Positions 11,193-21,258 of a stretch of 64,000 bases of DNA are shown one piece after another (within the stretch, counting starts at the first letter, position 1; each line of letters starts with the position of its first letter). The notes beneath the pieces were generated by a model. The model was not told the DNA's origin. It saw only the letters and a program-made list of their open reading frames with translations, and ran no database searches. The translations under genes were made by a program, and so were the position numbers. The DNA is from Anastrepha obliqua (lineage: Eukaryota > Arthropoda > Insecta > Diptera > Tephritidae): positions 28,729,792-28,793,791 of the forward strand of contig NC_072892.1 in the NCBI RefSeq assembly GCF_027943255.1, given 5' to 3'.

Positions 11193-12476
11193 TTGTGTAG
11201 TCGAAAAAGTCTTTTCGTATTTCTAATCAAACTTCAAATCATTTTTTTTTATATTTATAATGAACTTTATTAAACCAAATATGTACCATTTTGGTCGACC
11301 ACCTTTTGCCATTTTTCTTCTAGAGACATTATTCTATCAGTGTAAAACTTTTGTGGTTTCTCGGCGAAAAACTGCGGCAAGTAATTTTCACAGGCTTCTC
11401 TTGAAGCCAACTTTACTCCATTAAGGGAGTTCTGCATTGACCGAAACAAATGGTAGTCCGATGGTGCAAGGTCAGGGCTATATGGTGGATGCATCAAAAC
11501 TTCCCAGCCAAGCTCTCCAGTTTTTGCCGAGTGATCAAAGATGTGTGTGGCCTAGCGTTGTCCTGATGGAAGACGACGCCCTTTTTGCTGATCAGTTCTG
11601 GCCGTTTTTTTCGATTGCTTGCTTCAATCTTATCAGTTGTTGACAGTAAAGTGTAGAATCAATCGTTCGAGCAGGCTGGAGCAGCTCATAGTGGATGATT
11701 CCTTTCCAATCCCACCAAACCCACAGCATAACCTTTCGAGGCGTCAATCCTGGCTTTGCGACCATTTGTTGAGCTTCACCACCCTTGCACCATGATCTTT
11801 TTCGCACATTATTGTCGTATTTGATCCAATTTTCGTCTCCTTTTACCATTCGCTTCAGAAATGGTTCGATTTCATTTCGTTTCAGCAAAGAATCGCAGAT
11901 GTTAATTCGGTCCATCAAATTTTTCACAGACAATTCATGTAGTACCCAAATATCGAGCTTCTTTTTGTAACCAGCCTTTTTTTAAATGGTTCAAAACCGT
12001 TTGATGATGAATGTTTAGTGCCTTGGCGATGTCATGGCAGCTTATGTGACGGTCCTGGTCAATATTTTCCATAATTTCATCGACTTTTTCAACGATAGGT
12101 CGCCCGGAGCAAGGTGCATCTTTCACATCGAAATTTCCAGAACGGAAGCGAGCGAACCATTTTTATGCTACACGAACTGACACAGCATCGTCTCCGTAAA
12201 CTTTACAAATTTCATTGGTGGCTTGCGTGGCGTTCTTCCCTTTTTTATACAAAAATTTCAAAATATAGTGAATTTCTTCATTATTTTACTCATTTTTGAA
12301 CAGCTATAACTTTTTTTCAACTTCTCTGAATTTAATTTTTTTTTGGTTAAATGAAGCTTAAAAAGTCACCTTTCTAACACCATATGATATGACACAATAT
12401 GATTGGTAGCACTGGAGATAGATGACTCCAACGACATCTATTGACAAAATACGAAAAGACTTTTTCGATTACCCAA
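11193..12476 (-). mobile_element. mariner transposon, complete ends
   Basis: The left end TTGTGTAGTCGAAAAAGTCT and the complement of the right end TTGGGTAATCGAAAAAGTCT form a terminal inverted repeat of about 29 bp, and TA lies immediately outside both ends. The length of 1284 bp is typical of mariner. It is inserted in the (TA)-rich tail of the SINE at 10871-11186, so it is younger than that SINE. Its transposase (minus strand) is broken. Confidence 0.95.
11270..12293 (-). pseudogene. mariner D34D transposase, frameshifted
   Basis: Starting at the ATG at 12293, the protein has the full mariner order. A helix-turn-helix N-terminus is followed by a linker (DAPCSGRPIVEKVDEIMEN) and KGDENW with the first catalytic Asp near 11830. 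[13 protein letters not shown] carries the second near 11560 and [12 protein letters not shown] the third near 11450. It ends ...[11 protein letters not shown] at 11270. An in-frame TAA interrupts the N-terminal domain near 12162, and I see frameshifts near 11960-11980, 11600 and 11515. All three catalytic Asp residues remain, so inactivation came from these lesions rather than loss of the core. Confidence 0.92.
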
Positions 12477-12609
12477 TATATATGTATATATATATAATCA
12501 TTAAGTTTTAACTTGATAACGACCCAAATCACACCTTACAACTCGTACGAAACCCGTTTGATGGCAACTGAAGAAATCAATACCCACAATATTACACCCT
12601 TTTTTTGGG

Positions 12610-13060
12610 TGTTCCAATAAAACATTTATGGAAAATATTAAATAGGAAGATAGACGGCGACAGAAGACAATTTTATATATAATATAACAATTACATGTGA
12701 AAAATGCACGTCTATAGGTGAAATCCGACAAACAGTGGATTCTGTAATGCCTAATTGTTGAGAACGTCGCGGTATCGATGTTGAAGGTTGTTCAACAACA
12801 CTTTGCGCTACAGCATCAATATTTTCAACAGAACGTTTTTAGTCTGTCAGCCCTTTTTCTATCCTCAACGGAACCAGTTTCTTGAAATTTTTTACCAACC
12901 TTTGAAATTTCGACTCATTGGGACGATTATTTCCACCAAAAAATGGCCACGAATTTTGCGATATTTTGTTCTTAAAGATCGGTTGAACGGTTATATTTAC
13001 CCAAAAAAATTTTTTCTCGATATGAAAACCGCTTTGCACCAAAAAATTTATTTTTGATGG
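12610..13060 (-). pseudogene. rosa-like mariner transposase N-terminal fragment
   Basis: The minus strand reads NNRPNESKFQRLVKNFKK, then SVENIDAVAQSVVEQPSTSI, then PRRSQQLGITESTVCRI. This is the paired helix-turn-helix region that begins transposases of the group seen at 30951 and 36733 (compare SAENIEAVRASVEEAPRTSS at 31160). The catalytic domain is missing and stops break the frame. Confidence 0.75.
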
Positions 13061-13079
13061 GTTGAAAAATTAAAAAAAA

Positions 13080-13445
13080 ATTAATTCCAGCGAACTATGC
13101 AAATATTTACAAAAAGTGAACCGTTCAGATTCACGAGGTTGTAACTTCGAATAATTAAAAAAAAAGTTTATACAAATCGGTCAAATAGTTTTTGATAAAT
13201 AATGATCACCGAGACGGTAATTTTCAAAAAACACGACTTCGAGATAATCGCGTCTAAAGTTTTGCGTGCACTTCATTTATGGATAATTTGTGCACTTCCA
13301 CGGTCTGTAACTTTCGTTCTATATAGTGCTCTTTATGATTTTTTGAATTTATATCTTTAAGATGATGTGCTTTTACGAGTAGAATATGCCATAAAAAAAT
13401 TTTTTTTTAGTCCAACACAAGGTGTATAACCTCTTAAAGCTTATT
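13080..13445. repeat. Dispersed non-coding repeat ending in AACCTCTTAA
   Basis: Contains the motif TCGCGTCTAAAGTTTTG and ends GTATAACCTCTTAAAGC. The same arrangement (GAGAAAAACGCRTTTAAAGT, then AACCCCTTAAAGC) is at 14480-14916, and related motifs occur at 19308-19340 and 28460-28485. The terminal ...CC(T/C)C-TTAA matches the ends of the Kolobok-like element at 18282-20045, so this is probably a decayed non-autonomous relative. The left end was not found. Confidence 0.5.
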
Positions 13446-13649
13446 CGCTCCAGTAGAACTGGAGAGTCGACAATACCATTAATAACACCGAAAATAAACG
13501 ATAGTGAATGGACTGCCCTTCTCTTTTCTATAATTCTAAATTAATAGGCCTTAGGATGGGGCAGTGTCTTCATATCGTAGGTAATGCCTGCTTGAGAATT
13601 TTTTTTTGAAGCGTTCTATTCTATTATTCGAAAGTTGGTCGTACCCTAA

Positions 13650-14470
13650 GTGAGAACGAACAAGATCCGTAAACAGCAGTTTGTAGGTATACGGGTCAGA
13701 AATTTCAGATGTATTGCAACGAATGAAGTCTAGAAGCGAATAGTAAGTTGTAGTAAATTATTGCAAATGATGTAGGATGTCTTGAAAATGTACTGGCACC
13801 TCGAAAATTTCAAATGAAGGCATTTTTTTAATATAATATTCAATGACAGACGCGTCCTCATGCACCAATGATGAAGATTGTATAAATCGAGTTGCAGTTG
13901 CTGAACATCCACTGAGTTCTTAACAGATGAGAAAAATTTTATGATAAATCATTCGCAAATAGCAAGAAATTAGAAGAAGTAAAACATTTGCTTACGTCAG
14001 TGATAAAAATGTCCCTTGGGGGACACCTCACGTAGCAACAAAGTGGTTCGATAAAACTCCATCGATTTTTACCACGCACCTTCTGACCGTCAAATATGAC
14101 TTAAGCCTTTGCAGAAAGGTGAAGTGAAAGCCCAAGCAAGCTAACTTGTTTACTAGAATCTCGTGCGACTCTTCCTCAAATATCTTAGAGAAGTAAGAGT
14201 AAACGCAATCGACTTGGAGTCCTTTGGAAAACGATCACATACAGCATTCGCTAAAAATAGCAAGATTAGTAGCTGTAGAACAGCCAGTTACAAAACCTTG
14301 TTGGTTTGGGTTAATTAAAGACTTAACCGCAAAATAAATTTTGTCCTTAATAATGAATTTAAACGGAAATTGGAATTTCCATTCATTTAAGAAAGTGCCC
14401 TTAGATAAAGATTTGTTAAAAATAATCTCAAGAGGTATTGCCCACGCTGGACAATACTTAAGCAATTAAT
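13650..14470 (-). pseudogene. jockey-type LINE reverse transcriptase remnant
   Basis: Reading the minus strand from 14465, the first frame gives PLEIIFNKSLSKGTFLNEWK and LINPNQQGFVTGCSTATNLA, the fingers/palm region of a jockey-like reverse transcriptase. After several frameshifts, GLSLHLSAKA and PPRDIFITDV (the PQG-SxL region) appear. Near 13980-13730 come LLFANDL (in place of YADD-type LYADDL), DVQQLQLDLYNLHHWC and RLSLNI. The catalytic second Asp motif is altered and stops are frequent, so it is dead. Confidence 0.75.
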
Positions 14471-14479
14471 TGATTATTT

Positions 14480-14916
14480 AATATATATATGATATTTTAT
14501 TAATATTTAATCTTGTGCCTGATTGAAGCTTTCAGGAAATATTTTTCAGATTTTCGAGAAAAAAACTGACAATTAATTGTTTAAAAAAATCGAAATTTTT
14601 GAAAAAAAAACCTTTCGATCAGGCACGAGCTTTTTATGTTTTTCAAAAGCCGTATAAATTTTATTGAAATCTACCAAGCGGTTTTTAAGTTACAGTAATC
14701 ACCAGTTCACAAAACATAGATTTGAGAAAAACGCATTTAAAGTTTTGCTATCTGTTTCGGAGCGCCGGCGCCCTTTGTTAATTGTTGAATAACTCGAGAA
14801 GTATTTGTGGGATTCACTTAAAATTTTCACACACTATTTTTAAGACATATTACTTTAAGAAAATGCAAAAAAAATTTTTTTTTGAAAATTCTGACTAACC
14901 CTAACCCCTTAAAGCA
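14480..14916. repeat. Dispersed non-coding repeat ending in AACCCCTTAA
   Basis: Contains GAGAAAAACGCATTTAAAGT at about 14724 and ends CTAACCCTAACCCCTTAAAG at about 14916. It shares its layout with 13080-13445 and its terminal CCCC-TTAA with the Kolobok-like element at 18282-20045. No coding frame is seen and the left boundary is not found. Confidence 0.5.
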
Positions 14917-14919
14917 TTA

Positions 14920-16225
14920 TTTTTGCTGCTTGGAAGTTGAAATAAGTTTAAAGAAAATTATAACCATACCAAATCTAACTTAAGCACTAAATTCGCGAAG
15001 AGTGTAGCTTTCATGACACAAAATTAAAAACTTTTAGCTTTACCACATTCACGAATTTTCTATGGTTCGCCATTTTTCTACTTTTTTCTCGACTTACCAA
15101 TCGCACACTCAAATATTAACAAAAAAAGGTATGCAAACGAAGTGGCACAAAATAAATTTTAAACCTACTAGATTTCGTCTAAATTAGATTGTAATTGACC
15201 TGTTGTTGTTGTACATATGTATACGAGTATGTATGTACATAGAGTGATGTATGATGTATTGTGATTAAATTGTACCTATGTGAGGACTTTCAGCACTCAA
15301 CTTCAAAACTCCCTAAAGATTTCTATGGTTTAATGTATGGCAATAAGTTCGTTAGAATATATTGTCAACCCTAACGTAAAACGGTACTCGTAATGAAGGA
15401 AATCTGTATGTACCAATGTGAAAAAAGCAACAATTGTCTGCTCTATCAAACACCACCAATACGCGGCTTCTTAAAAATGCTCCGCCAAAGCCATATCAAA
15501 GAGGCAAACTTTGCAATCAGAAGAGCATTCTGTACTTTTATTGTTGTTTTCGCTTATGTATGTGCATATTTATGTACAAGTACGCTTTTCACATGTATTA
15601 TATCATTGGGCGCATGCACTTTTCGTATATACCCACTACTGAATTGGTTCGAATTCAAAGGATACCATTTCAATAGCGGAGATTCAGTTTGACTTGTGCT
15701 CGTCCTGTGTTCCGGTTCGGCGCTTCAAGATTTATCCTTTAGTTCACAAAAAGGTTCTCAACTATGTTATAATTTTTCACGCGGTTGATACAATCACAAT
15801 AGAAAATTCTTCCTACGGTTTGACTTGTGTAATTATAAGATTAAATCGTTTGTCAACTGATTGACGTCTTTTATCTGCCACTTAATGCAAATGCTTATTA
15901 AAGCGGCTTATTGGCAAATGTTTTGTGTTTCAGTATGTGTGAGTTTTTAAGAAAGTCATTTTGATAGCGATCAGAAATTCAGGTAAGTGTAATTATAATT
16001 ATTTTTTTTGTTTACTTGTTTTTTTTTTCTAATTACCAAAGTCGCAGTTAATTCGTAGTTGAGTGTTTTGCAAAAAAGAAGCAACAGGTGTGGAAGCTAA
16101 TTAGTGCGTAGAACAAATGAATGCAGCTATTGACTTAAGGTATATTGTTTTAAAACTCCATCCGTTTTTTAAGGATTCGCTCTAGTCAAGGGAAAGGTGC
16201 GCCATTGATTGCTTCTTTTCAAAAA
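14920..16225. other. Intergenic, no gene seen
   Basis: Two overlapping plus-strand open frames (15393-15692 and 15434-15676) have no recognisable domain, and neither shows a clear coding signature against the other. I leave them uncalled. Confidence 0.4.
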
Positions 16226-16229
16226 TTTT

Positions 16230-16925
16230 GTAAAAAGCACTTACCTATTAAAATTTCCAATTCATTTTCGTTTTATCAGAAAACCAAATCTTTTGAATTC
16301 AGTGGAATATTATTATACTTCATTCAGTTGACTATCCCTCCGATAGTTTTGGTTCATATTTCAGCAATAGTGCAAACAATATTGTGTTTAAGTGAATGAA
16401 TACTTCTTGGATATCGGCATGTGCCAGTCCTTAACAATGTTTTTCTTGGTCCTACTCCATACGAAGAGAAACATCGCAAAATCATTATGTCACCGCCGTG
16501 ATGAACTGTTTTTTTTTGTGCACCACGGTGAGAGCTCTTGTCCTCTAGGGTGTCTGACATTTCCCCCAGCATCATTTCGAAATAGATTTTTTTTACAATA
16601 ATTGCTCTAAGGTATTTTCTACCATTTTTCATGCCCTCTGGTCCACACCATGACTTGTGCTGTTGAGCAAAACTTTTCGTTTTCCATAAATTTGCTTCTT
16701 TCAACAGAGGAACTTCGCGAGCTGATATTACGTTGTTGATTTCAGCTGCAATAGCCTTTGACGACTTAAAAAGACACCTCTTGGCAAAAGCCGCAATTAA
16801 ATTATCAGCAATGCAAGTCGTTATCTTTTTGCCACCACGACGTTCTGTGGATTTTTGGGCGTAAGAGCGATACATTGTACGATTTTTTTTTTTTGTTTTC
16901 GGAGATTGATAACGAGCTTCCACTC
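16230..16925 (-). pseudogene. Tc1-like transposase remnant
   Basis: The minus-strand frame of 189 codons (16923-16354) is open but chimeric against a Tc1 transposase. It has an N-terminal segment with ITTCIADNLIAAFAKR and SSKAIAAEINNVISAREVPL (helix-turn-helix region). After a jump it has KKTVHHGGDIMILRCFSSYGVGP (the HGGGSxMVWGCFSxxGxGP signature) and then decayed sequence to about 16230. The first Asp motif is not recognisable and no terminal repeats were found. The open frame is probably survival by chance rather than selection. Confidence 0.7.
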
Positions 16926-16929
16926 CTCA

Positions 16930-17480
16930 ACCTGCACAATTAGGAGTTTCATATGAAATTTTGATAAAAGTTTATGTATTTATTCAATAATTTATGATTG
17001 AATTTTTTGCTCAAAATTGTTTGATCCCGTCTTAGGGCGGTCCTGTATTGAATATGATAAAATAGAACGATTCACTTCCATTGTAACAATTAATGGCTTC
17101 GTACACAGATAAATTAAAAGTCGCAGAAAAACGATCGCCCTCACTCTTTATAGAGGGTAGAAAAGGTTTGGGGGTTTTGGAAAAGTTTGAGGAAAGAATA
17201 TGCTGAGAAGAGAACACGAAAATTTGATAGAACTGTTGTAGGGCAGAATGAATGCGATATTATTGCGAGAAAAGCAATTCGAAAAAGGAGTTCGTAATTT
17301 TCACGCATGTTTCAGCTAACGAAAATTCCCATGCTCGGTTGAAATCTGGACATCAGACAATTTTTTCTCATTTTATAGGTCCTATTGTTTTGCCAAACCG
17401 ATTAACAGACGTTGTTTACCTAAATTTTCTGTAGAGCACAATCGATCGTCTTGTGATGGGTAGGACGGGGCGAATCAATA
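16930..17480. other. Intergenic, no gene seen
   Basis: AT-rich spacer without supported features. Confidence 0.4.
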
Positions 17481-17481
17481 T

Positions 17482-18277
17482 ATGGACTGCAAGATCATCA
17501 TCATCATCGTTAGCTCAAGAACCGGGTTCGGACAAGAACGAGTCCGGGTTCTGGCTTACTGCAACATTTGTTCGATTTATTCCTCCCTTGAGCTCTCCAA
17601 TAAAATATACCAAATAGTTCAGCGTCCCGATCTACGCCATCCAACCATCGGAGTTTTGGTCTTCCCTTGCCTCTATTTCTGCTGCACATATCCAGTAGGA
17701 TATTCCTCGGTGGATATGCTTCGTCTGCCTTTATAATGCGACCAACTCATTGTAAATGGTTAAGCTTTATTGATGTAACAACACCTGTGTGATTATACAG
17801 TCTTTTATGCTAATGATTGAATCGGATTCTCCAAATGCCGTTTTCCGCAAAAAAGCAATGATTTTTTCTCAGCGGCCTTATTTAGTGCCAAAGTTTCACT
17901 AGCGTATATAAGTACTGGTACGATAAGAGTAAGATAAATTGTATTTTCGCTGGTCTTCCAAGAATTCGACATTCTAGGTGTCTTTGTAACGCAAAGTGGC
18001 ATCGGTTTGCGGCAAGTATTCTTCGTTCAATTTCTGTCGTTATGTTGTTTTTATTGTCGATTTTGACGCCGAGATATTTGAATTCTGAACAATTTCAAAA
18101 ATGTATAAACCTATTTAACACTTTGGCCGATGTTCTGCACTGCTTATCCATTGCCCTCGTCTTGTCTGTATGAAGTGATAATCACATTCTTCTTGCCATT
18201 CTATCAATTTTTATAAAGGCTTTTTAAGGTCATCGAGGGACATCGCTGTAATGTAGAAATCTGCGAGATGGCCTTAT
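17482..18277 (-). pseudogene. LINE reverse-transcriptase C-terminal region, family B
   Basis: The minus strand preserves TLIVPVLIYASETLALNKAA (the YGSETWxL motif region), and near 17640-17700 NRGKGRPKLRWLDGVDRDAE, the C-terminal signature of this LINE class. Upstream (18230-18060) are traces of the ITAMSLDDL and EYLPQTDATLR parts of the RT thumb. The 3' end at 17495 has an ATCATCATCATC tract, expected for a simple-repeat LINE tail. It is 5'-truncated, with many frameshifts. Confidence 0.75.
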
Positions 18278-18794
18278 TTAAGGGGTTACAGACGTCCAGC
18301 AGCGCCAAAAAAGCGCTAAAAGAAAAACTGTTTTAAGAAGGGACAACAATACAAATAAATATAAAACAATTTTATACATTGTTTATTGGTACTTAAACTT
18401 TATAAAAAAAATTTATTTTAATTTTTCTTTACAAAAATTAGTATATAAAAAATCACGTGACCCAAAGTGCAATAAAAAAAGTCACTCCACGGTCTGCATC
18501 ATTTCTCCTAATGGATCTGTAAAAAGTAAAAAAAAAATCTTTTAAAATAAAGTTGTAGTCATAGTTGTCGAGCGGAATTTTTGAATTTTGAAAAATTTTG
18601 CAATTTACGGCATTTAAAAAAAAGTCTGCATTTTCGTCTTATGTCACACTTTAATTATATTTATAAAATTTTTTAATAAAAATATCAAAAATCCGGCTCG
18701 ACAGACTATAGAGAAAACACTTTCGAATATTTAAAAAAAAACCGCATCAAAAAATATTAAAAACTGTATGAGTTATTATGAAGGCCGTGCCGGA

Positions 18795-19296
18795 AAAACT
18801 TGCTTACTTACTTAGGTGGCCATAACAACCCGTTACCGATTTACGGCCGACCTCACTAGCTCTCTCCAGGCGCCTCTGCTCCGCGCGCGCCTTCTCCAAT
18901 TCTGTACACCAAGCGAGCATAGGGTTTCCACCGGAGCAATGGTCTTCCTCTGCGTCGGCTCCCTTGGACTTCGCCCTCGAACACCTTCTTGGCTGGAGCT
19001 TCTTCATCCATACGCACGACATGCCCTAGCCAACGTAGGCGTTGGATGGCGATGCGTTGAACTACGTCAATGTCGGCGTAGAGCTCATACAGCTCGTGGT
19101 TCATTCTTGAACGGTAGTCTTCGCCAACGCGCACAGGACCGAAGATCTTACGAAGAACTTTTCTCTCGAACACCCCAAGAGCAGCTGCATCGCATTGTGA
19201 CACTACCCATGCCTCTGTGCCATAAAGCAACACGGGTATGATGAGCGTCTTGTAAAGTGTCAGTTTGGTCATGCGGGAGAGGGCTCGACTACTCAA
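18795..19296 (-). pseudogene. LINE reverse-transcriptase C-terminal region, family A
   Basis: The frame 19296-18856 is open for 146 codons and reads LTLYKTLIIPVLLYGTEAWV, then [55 protein letters not shown] and SRRRGRPLLRWK. This is the post-RT C-terminal domain of an insect LINE that recurs at 43985 (+), 59459 (-), 63330 (+) and 9127 (-). The region is visibly GC-richer than its surroundings. It is only the last ~150 residues, a typical 5'-truncated insertion, here inside the TTAA-flanked element. Confidence 0.85.
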
Positions 19297-19429
19297 TTGG
19301 AAAAACTAGTTTCGAGAAAAACGAGTTTAAACTTTCAAATGCATTTCGCTCGAGGTCGCGCGCATTTAAAGCAAGAACTTTAAATATTTTTTTAATTTTT
19401 TTTTTTTTGTTAACTTACGTCTAATCTCC

Positions 19430-19792
19430 CATTCCAGCTTCATATGGTATGACCTTCTGATCAATAAGCAATTGTTGTTGTTTATTTTTTTCCAGTCGAC
19501 GAGATGTTTTGGTATCTTTTGTTGCTTTCATAGCCTTGATTCGTGCTTGTTTTAGCCGGCTCGAATTTTATCCGAGACAATAGTGGTACCCCTCATACCC
19601 AATGGTTATTCCTAGTAATCTTTCCATTCTTAATAAACTCTCTGCTCCGTCATTAAAAGTGGATACAGCAACATTGGTAGCTTTTTCAACTACTCTTAAA
19701 CTACCTGGACTACATTTGGGTGCAATCTTCCAAATTTTCAAATTAAGACTATCATTAACATTCGACCCTACACACCCAACACATACTCTCAT
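19430..19792 (-). pseudogene. Kolobok-type transposase C-terminal fragment
   Basis: The minus strand reads LKIWKIAPKCSPGSLRVVEK, ATNVAVSTFNDGAESLLRME, LLGITIGYEGYHYC and, further on, RLKQARIKAMKATKDTKTSR with an end of the form YEAGMGD and a stop near 19430. The combination of a K/R-rich helix and a short Y-x-A-G-x-x-D ending after an FN(D/E)G motif is one I associate with Kolobok-type transposase proteins. The upstream catalytic part is missing. Confidence 0.6.
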
Positions 19793-20049
19793 ACAGTTTT
19801 ATAGATGTCCCTATACATATTTTAGATTAACCAAAGAACCGACAGGCTGAAAGGATCTGAAAGTAACGGCCAGCTGCCTCAAACGAAGGACAGATACCTG
19901 TGCGCATCAAACTCTCGTCAGGCAGTTACATTTTCTACCATAACTTTGTATCTATGGGGAATTTTTACAATGGACTTCCACAGAAATACGCCTAAAACTA
20001 TGAAGAATAATAATCTGTAAAAAAATGATGGACGTATGTAACCCCTTAA

Positions 20050-21084
20050 ATTGTCTAGATTCATTTTCTTACGGATATTTGAAATCTATAGTAGTCCTCT
20101 AAGCAGTTTTGAAGAGCCGCTTTAAAGAGGGTAAATATTCCGCAGACAAAGCTATAGTACTTGGTTGGAAATGGAAGCAGGCCGCTTTAACATCTTATGC
20201 AACTTTATTTTGTTTGTTTGTTCATAACAAATAAACAGGTGATTGGAAAGAAATAATGTGATTCGGAAAGGAATAACTTGGTATGCCTCCAAAACCACTA
20301 GTTTATGCACCCATGTTTATTAAGACTTGTTTCCCTATTTTGGTCCATACTGTGTTACCTGCTTAAATATTTTGCATCCTTTTTCAACACCCTGTAAATA
20401 TAAGTGCTCACATTGAATAAGATATGAAAATGAGATGGATTAAGTCCTTTCCATGTAAACTCATAAAATGTACATATGTATATTCGGTAGTCATGACGCG
20501 CATCACTACACGTGTAATTATTTCAACCACCATTGTATTCAATTCTGAGCAAAGTATTGCATATTTTTTATGAAATTATATGCAATTAGAAAATGTGGAG
20601 TCAGCTGCCCAAAAAGGATTTGCTCATGAAGCGTAAAATTTCGAAAGCAAATAACAATGCGATTTCCATTGTTTCCTTGGTACTTTTTTGTATTCTCTCA
20701 AACAACTTGTGTTGTGTTGTGGTGTGCGATGTATAGAATTACGTAGCTCCATTTTGCCGTCGATAAGTATATTAAAATTATGAAATTATTAGAAAGCAAT
20801 ATAAATACATATGAAGATATAAAAGAGAAATAAATTGAACGGCTCAAAACTCAACATTGTGTGTTTGGCTTTGTTTAAGCAATACAAAGCGACCGCCGAA
20901 ACCGACTGTGCCTGTGCGTGGCAAAGCGTGCTTGAATCCTTGATATGATGCGGCTATTTTTATGTAGCTCAAAATTGCGTAATGCATACAAGGTATGGAG
21001 GAAGAAAGAAACATTAACAGAAATCAACTGAAATCATAATCCTAAAATGAATTATGTGGCTTGATTATTTAAACTAAATTTAGA
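20050..21084. other. Intergenic, no gene seen
   Basis: AT-rich, without supported coding frames or terminal repeats. Confidence 0.45.
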
Positions 21085-21256
21085 ATAATATATAACGGCC
21101 GCCGTGTACGTGACTACCAGTAGGCTCACGGGCCGTAGCTCACCGTCCACGTGATATTTCCGAATGATGGAAAGTTTTTCAAACGGCCGTCGCCTCTCAG
21201 CAGGCAGCGGCAAACTTCTGAGTATATTCCTAGCATGAAAAAGTTGTTCATACATT
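21085..21256 (+). mobile_element. SINE fragment
   Basis: Starts ACGGCCGCCGTGTACGTGAC and contains GGCCGTCGCCTCTCAGCAGG and CTGAGTATATTCCTAGCATG, diverged equivalents of the SINE head and body blocks at 10871-11186. The 3' part is cut off by the TA preceding the maT element at 21259. Confidence 0.7.
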
Positions 21257-21258
21257 TA

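Larger units (their letters stand above)
18282..20045 (-). mobile_element. Kolobok-like DNA transposon remnant, TTAA-flanked
   Basis: The left end GGGGTTACAGACGTCC and the complement of the right end GGGGTTACATACGTCC are an inverted repeat, and TTAA stands immediately outside both (18278-18281 and 20046-20049). A TTAA target is used by piggyBac and Kolobok elements. The coding piece inside (19430-19792, minus) resembles the C-terminus of Kolobok transposases, so I prefer Kolobok. The element is interrupted by a GC-richer LINE fragment at 18795-19296 and has lost most of its coding region. Confidence 0.75.

Noticed and set aside
15393..15692. 99-codon plus-strand frame with a hydrophobic stretch
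   Set aside because: Overlaps another frame, the hydrophobic segment arises from TGTA/TTTA-rich sequence and nothing is conserved that I recognise.
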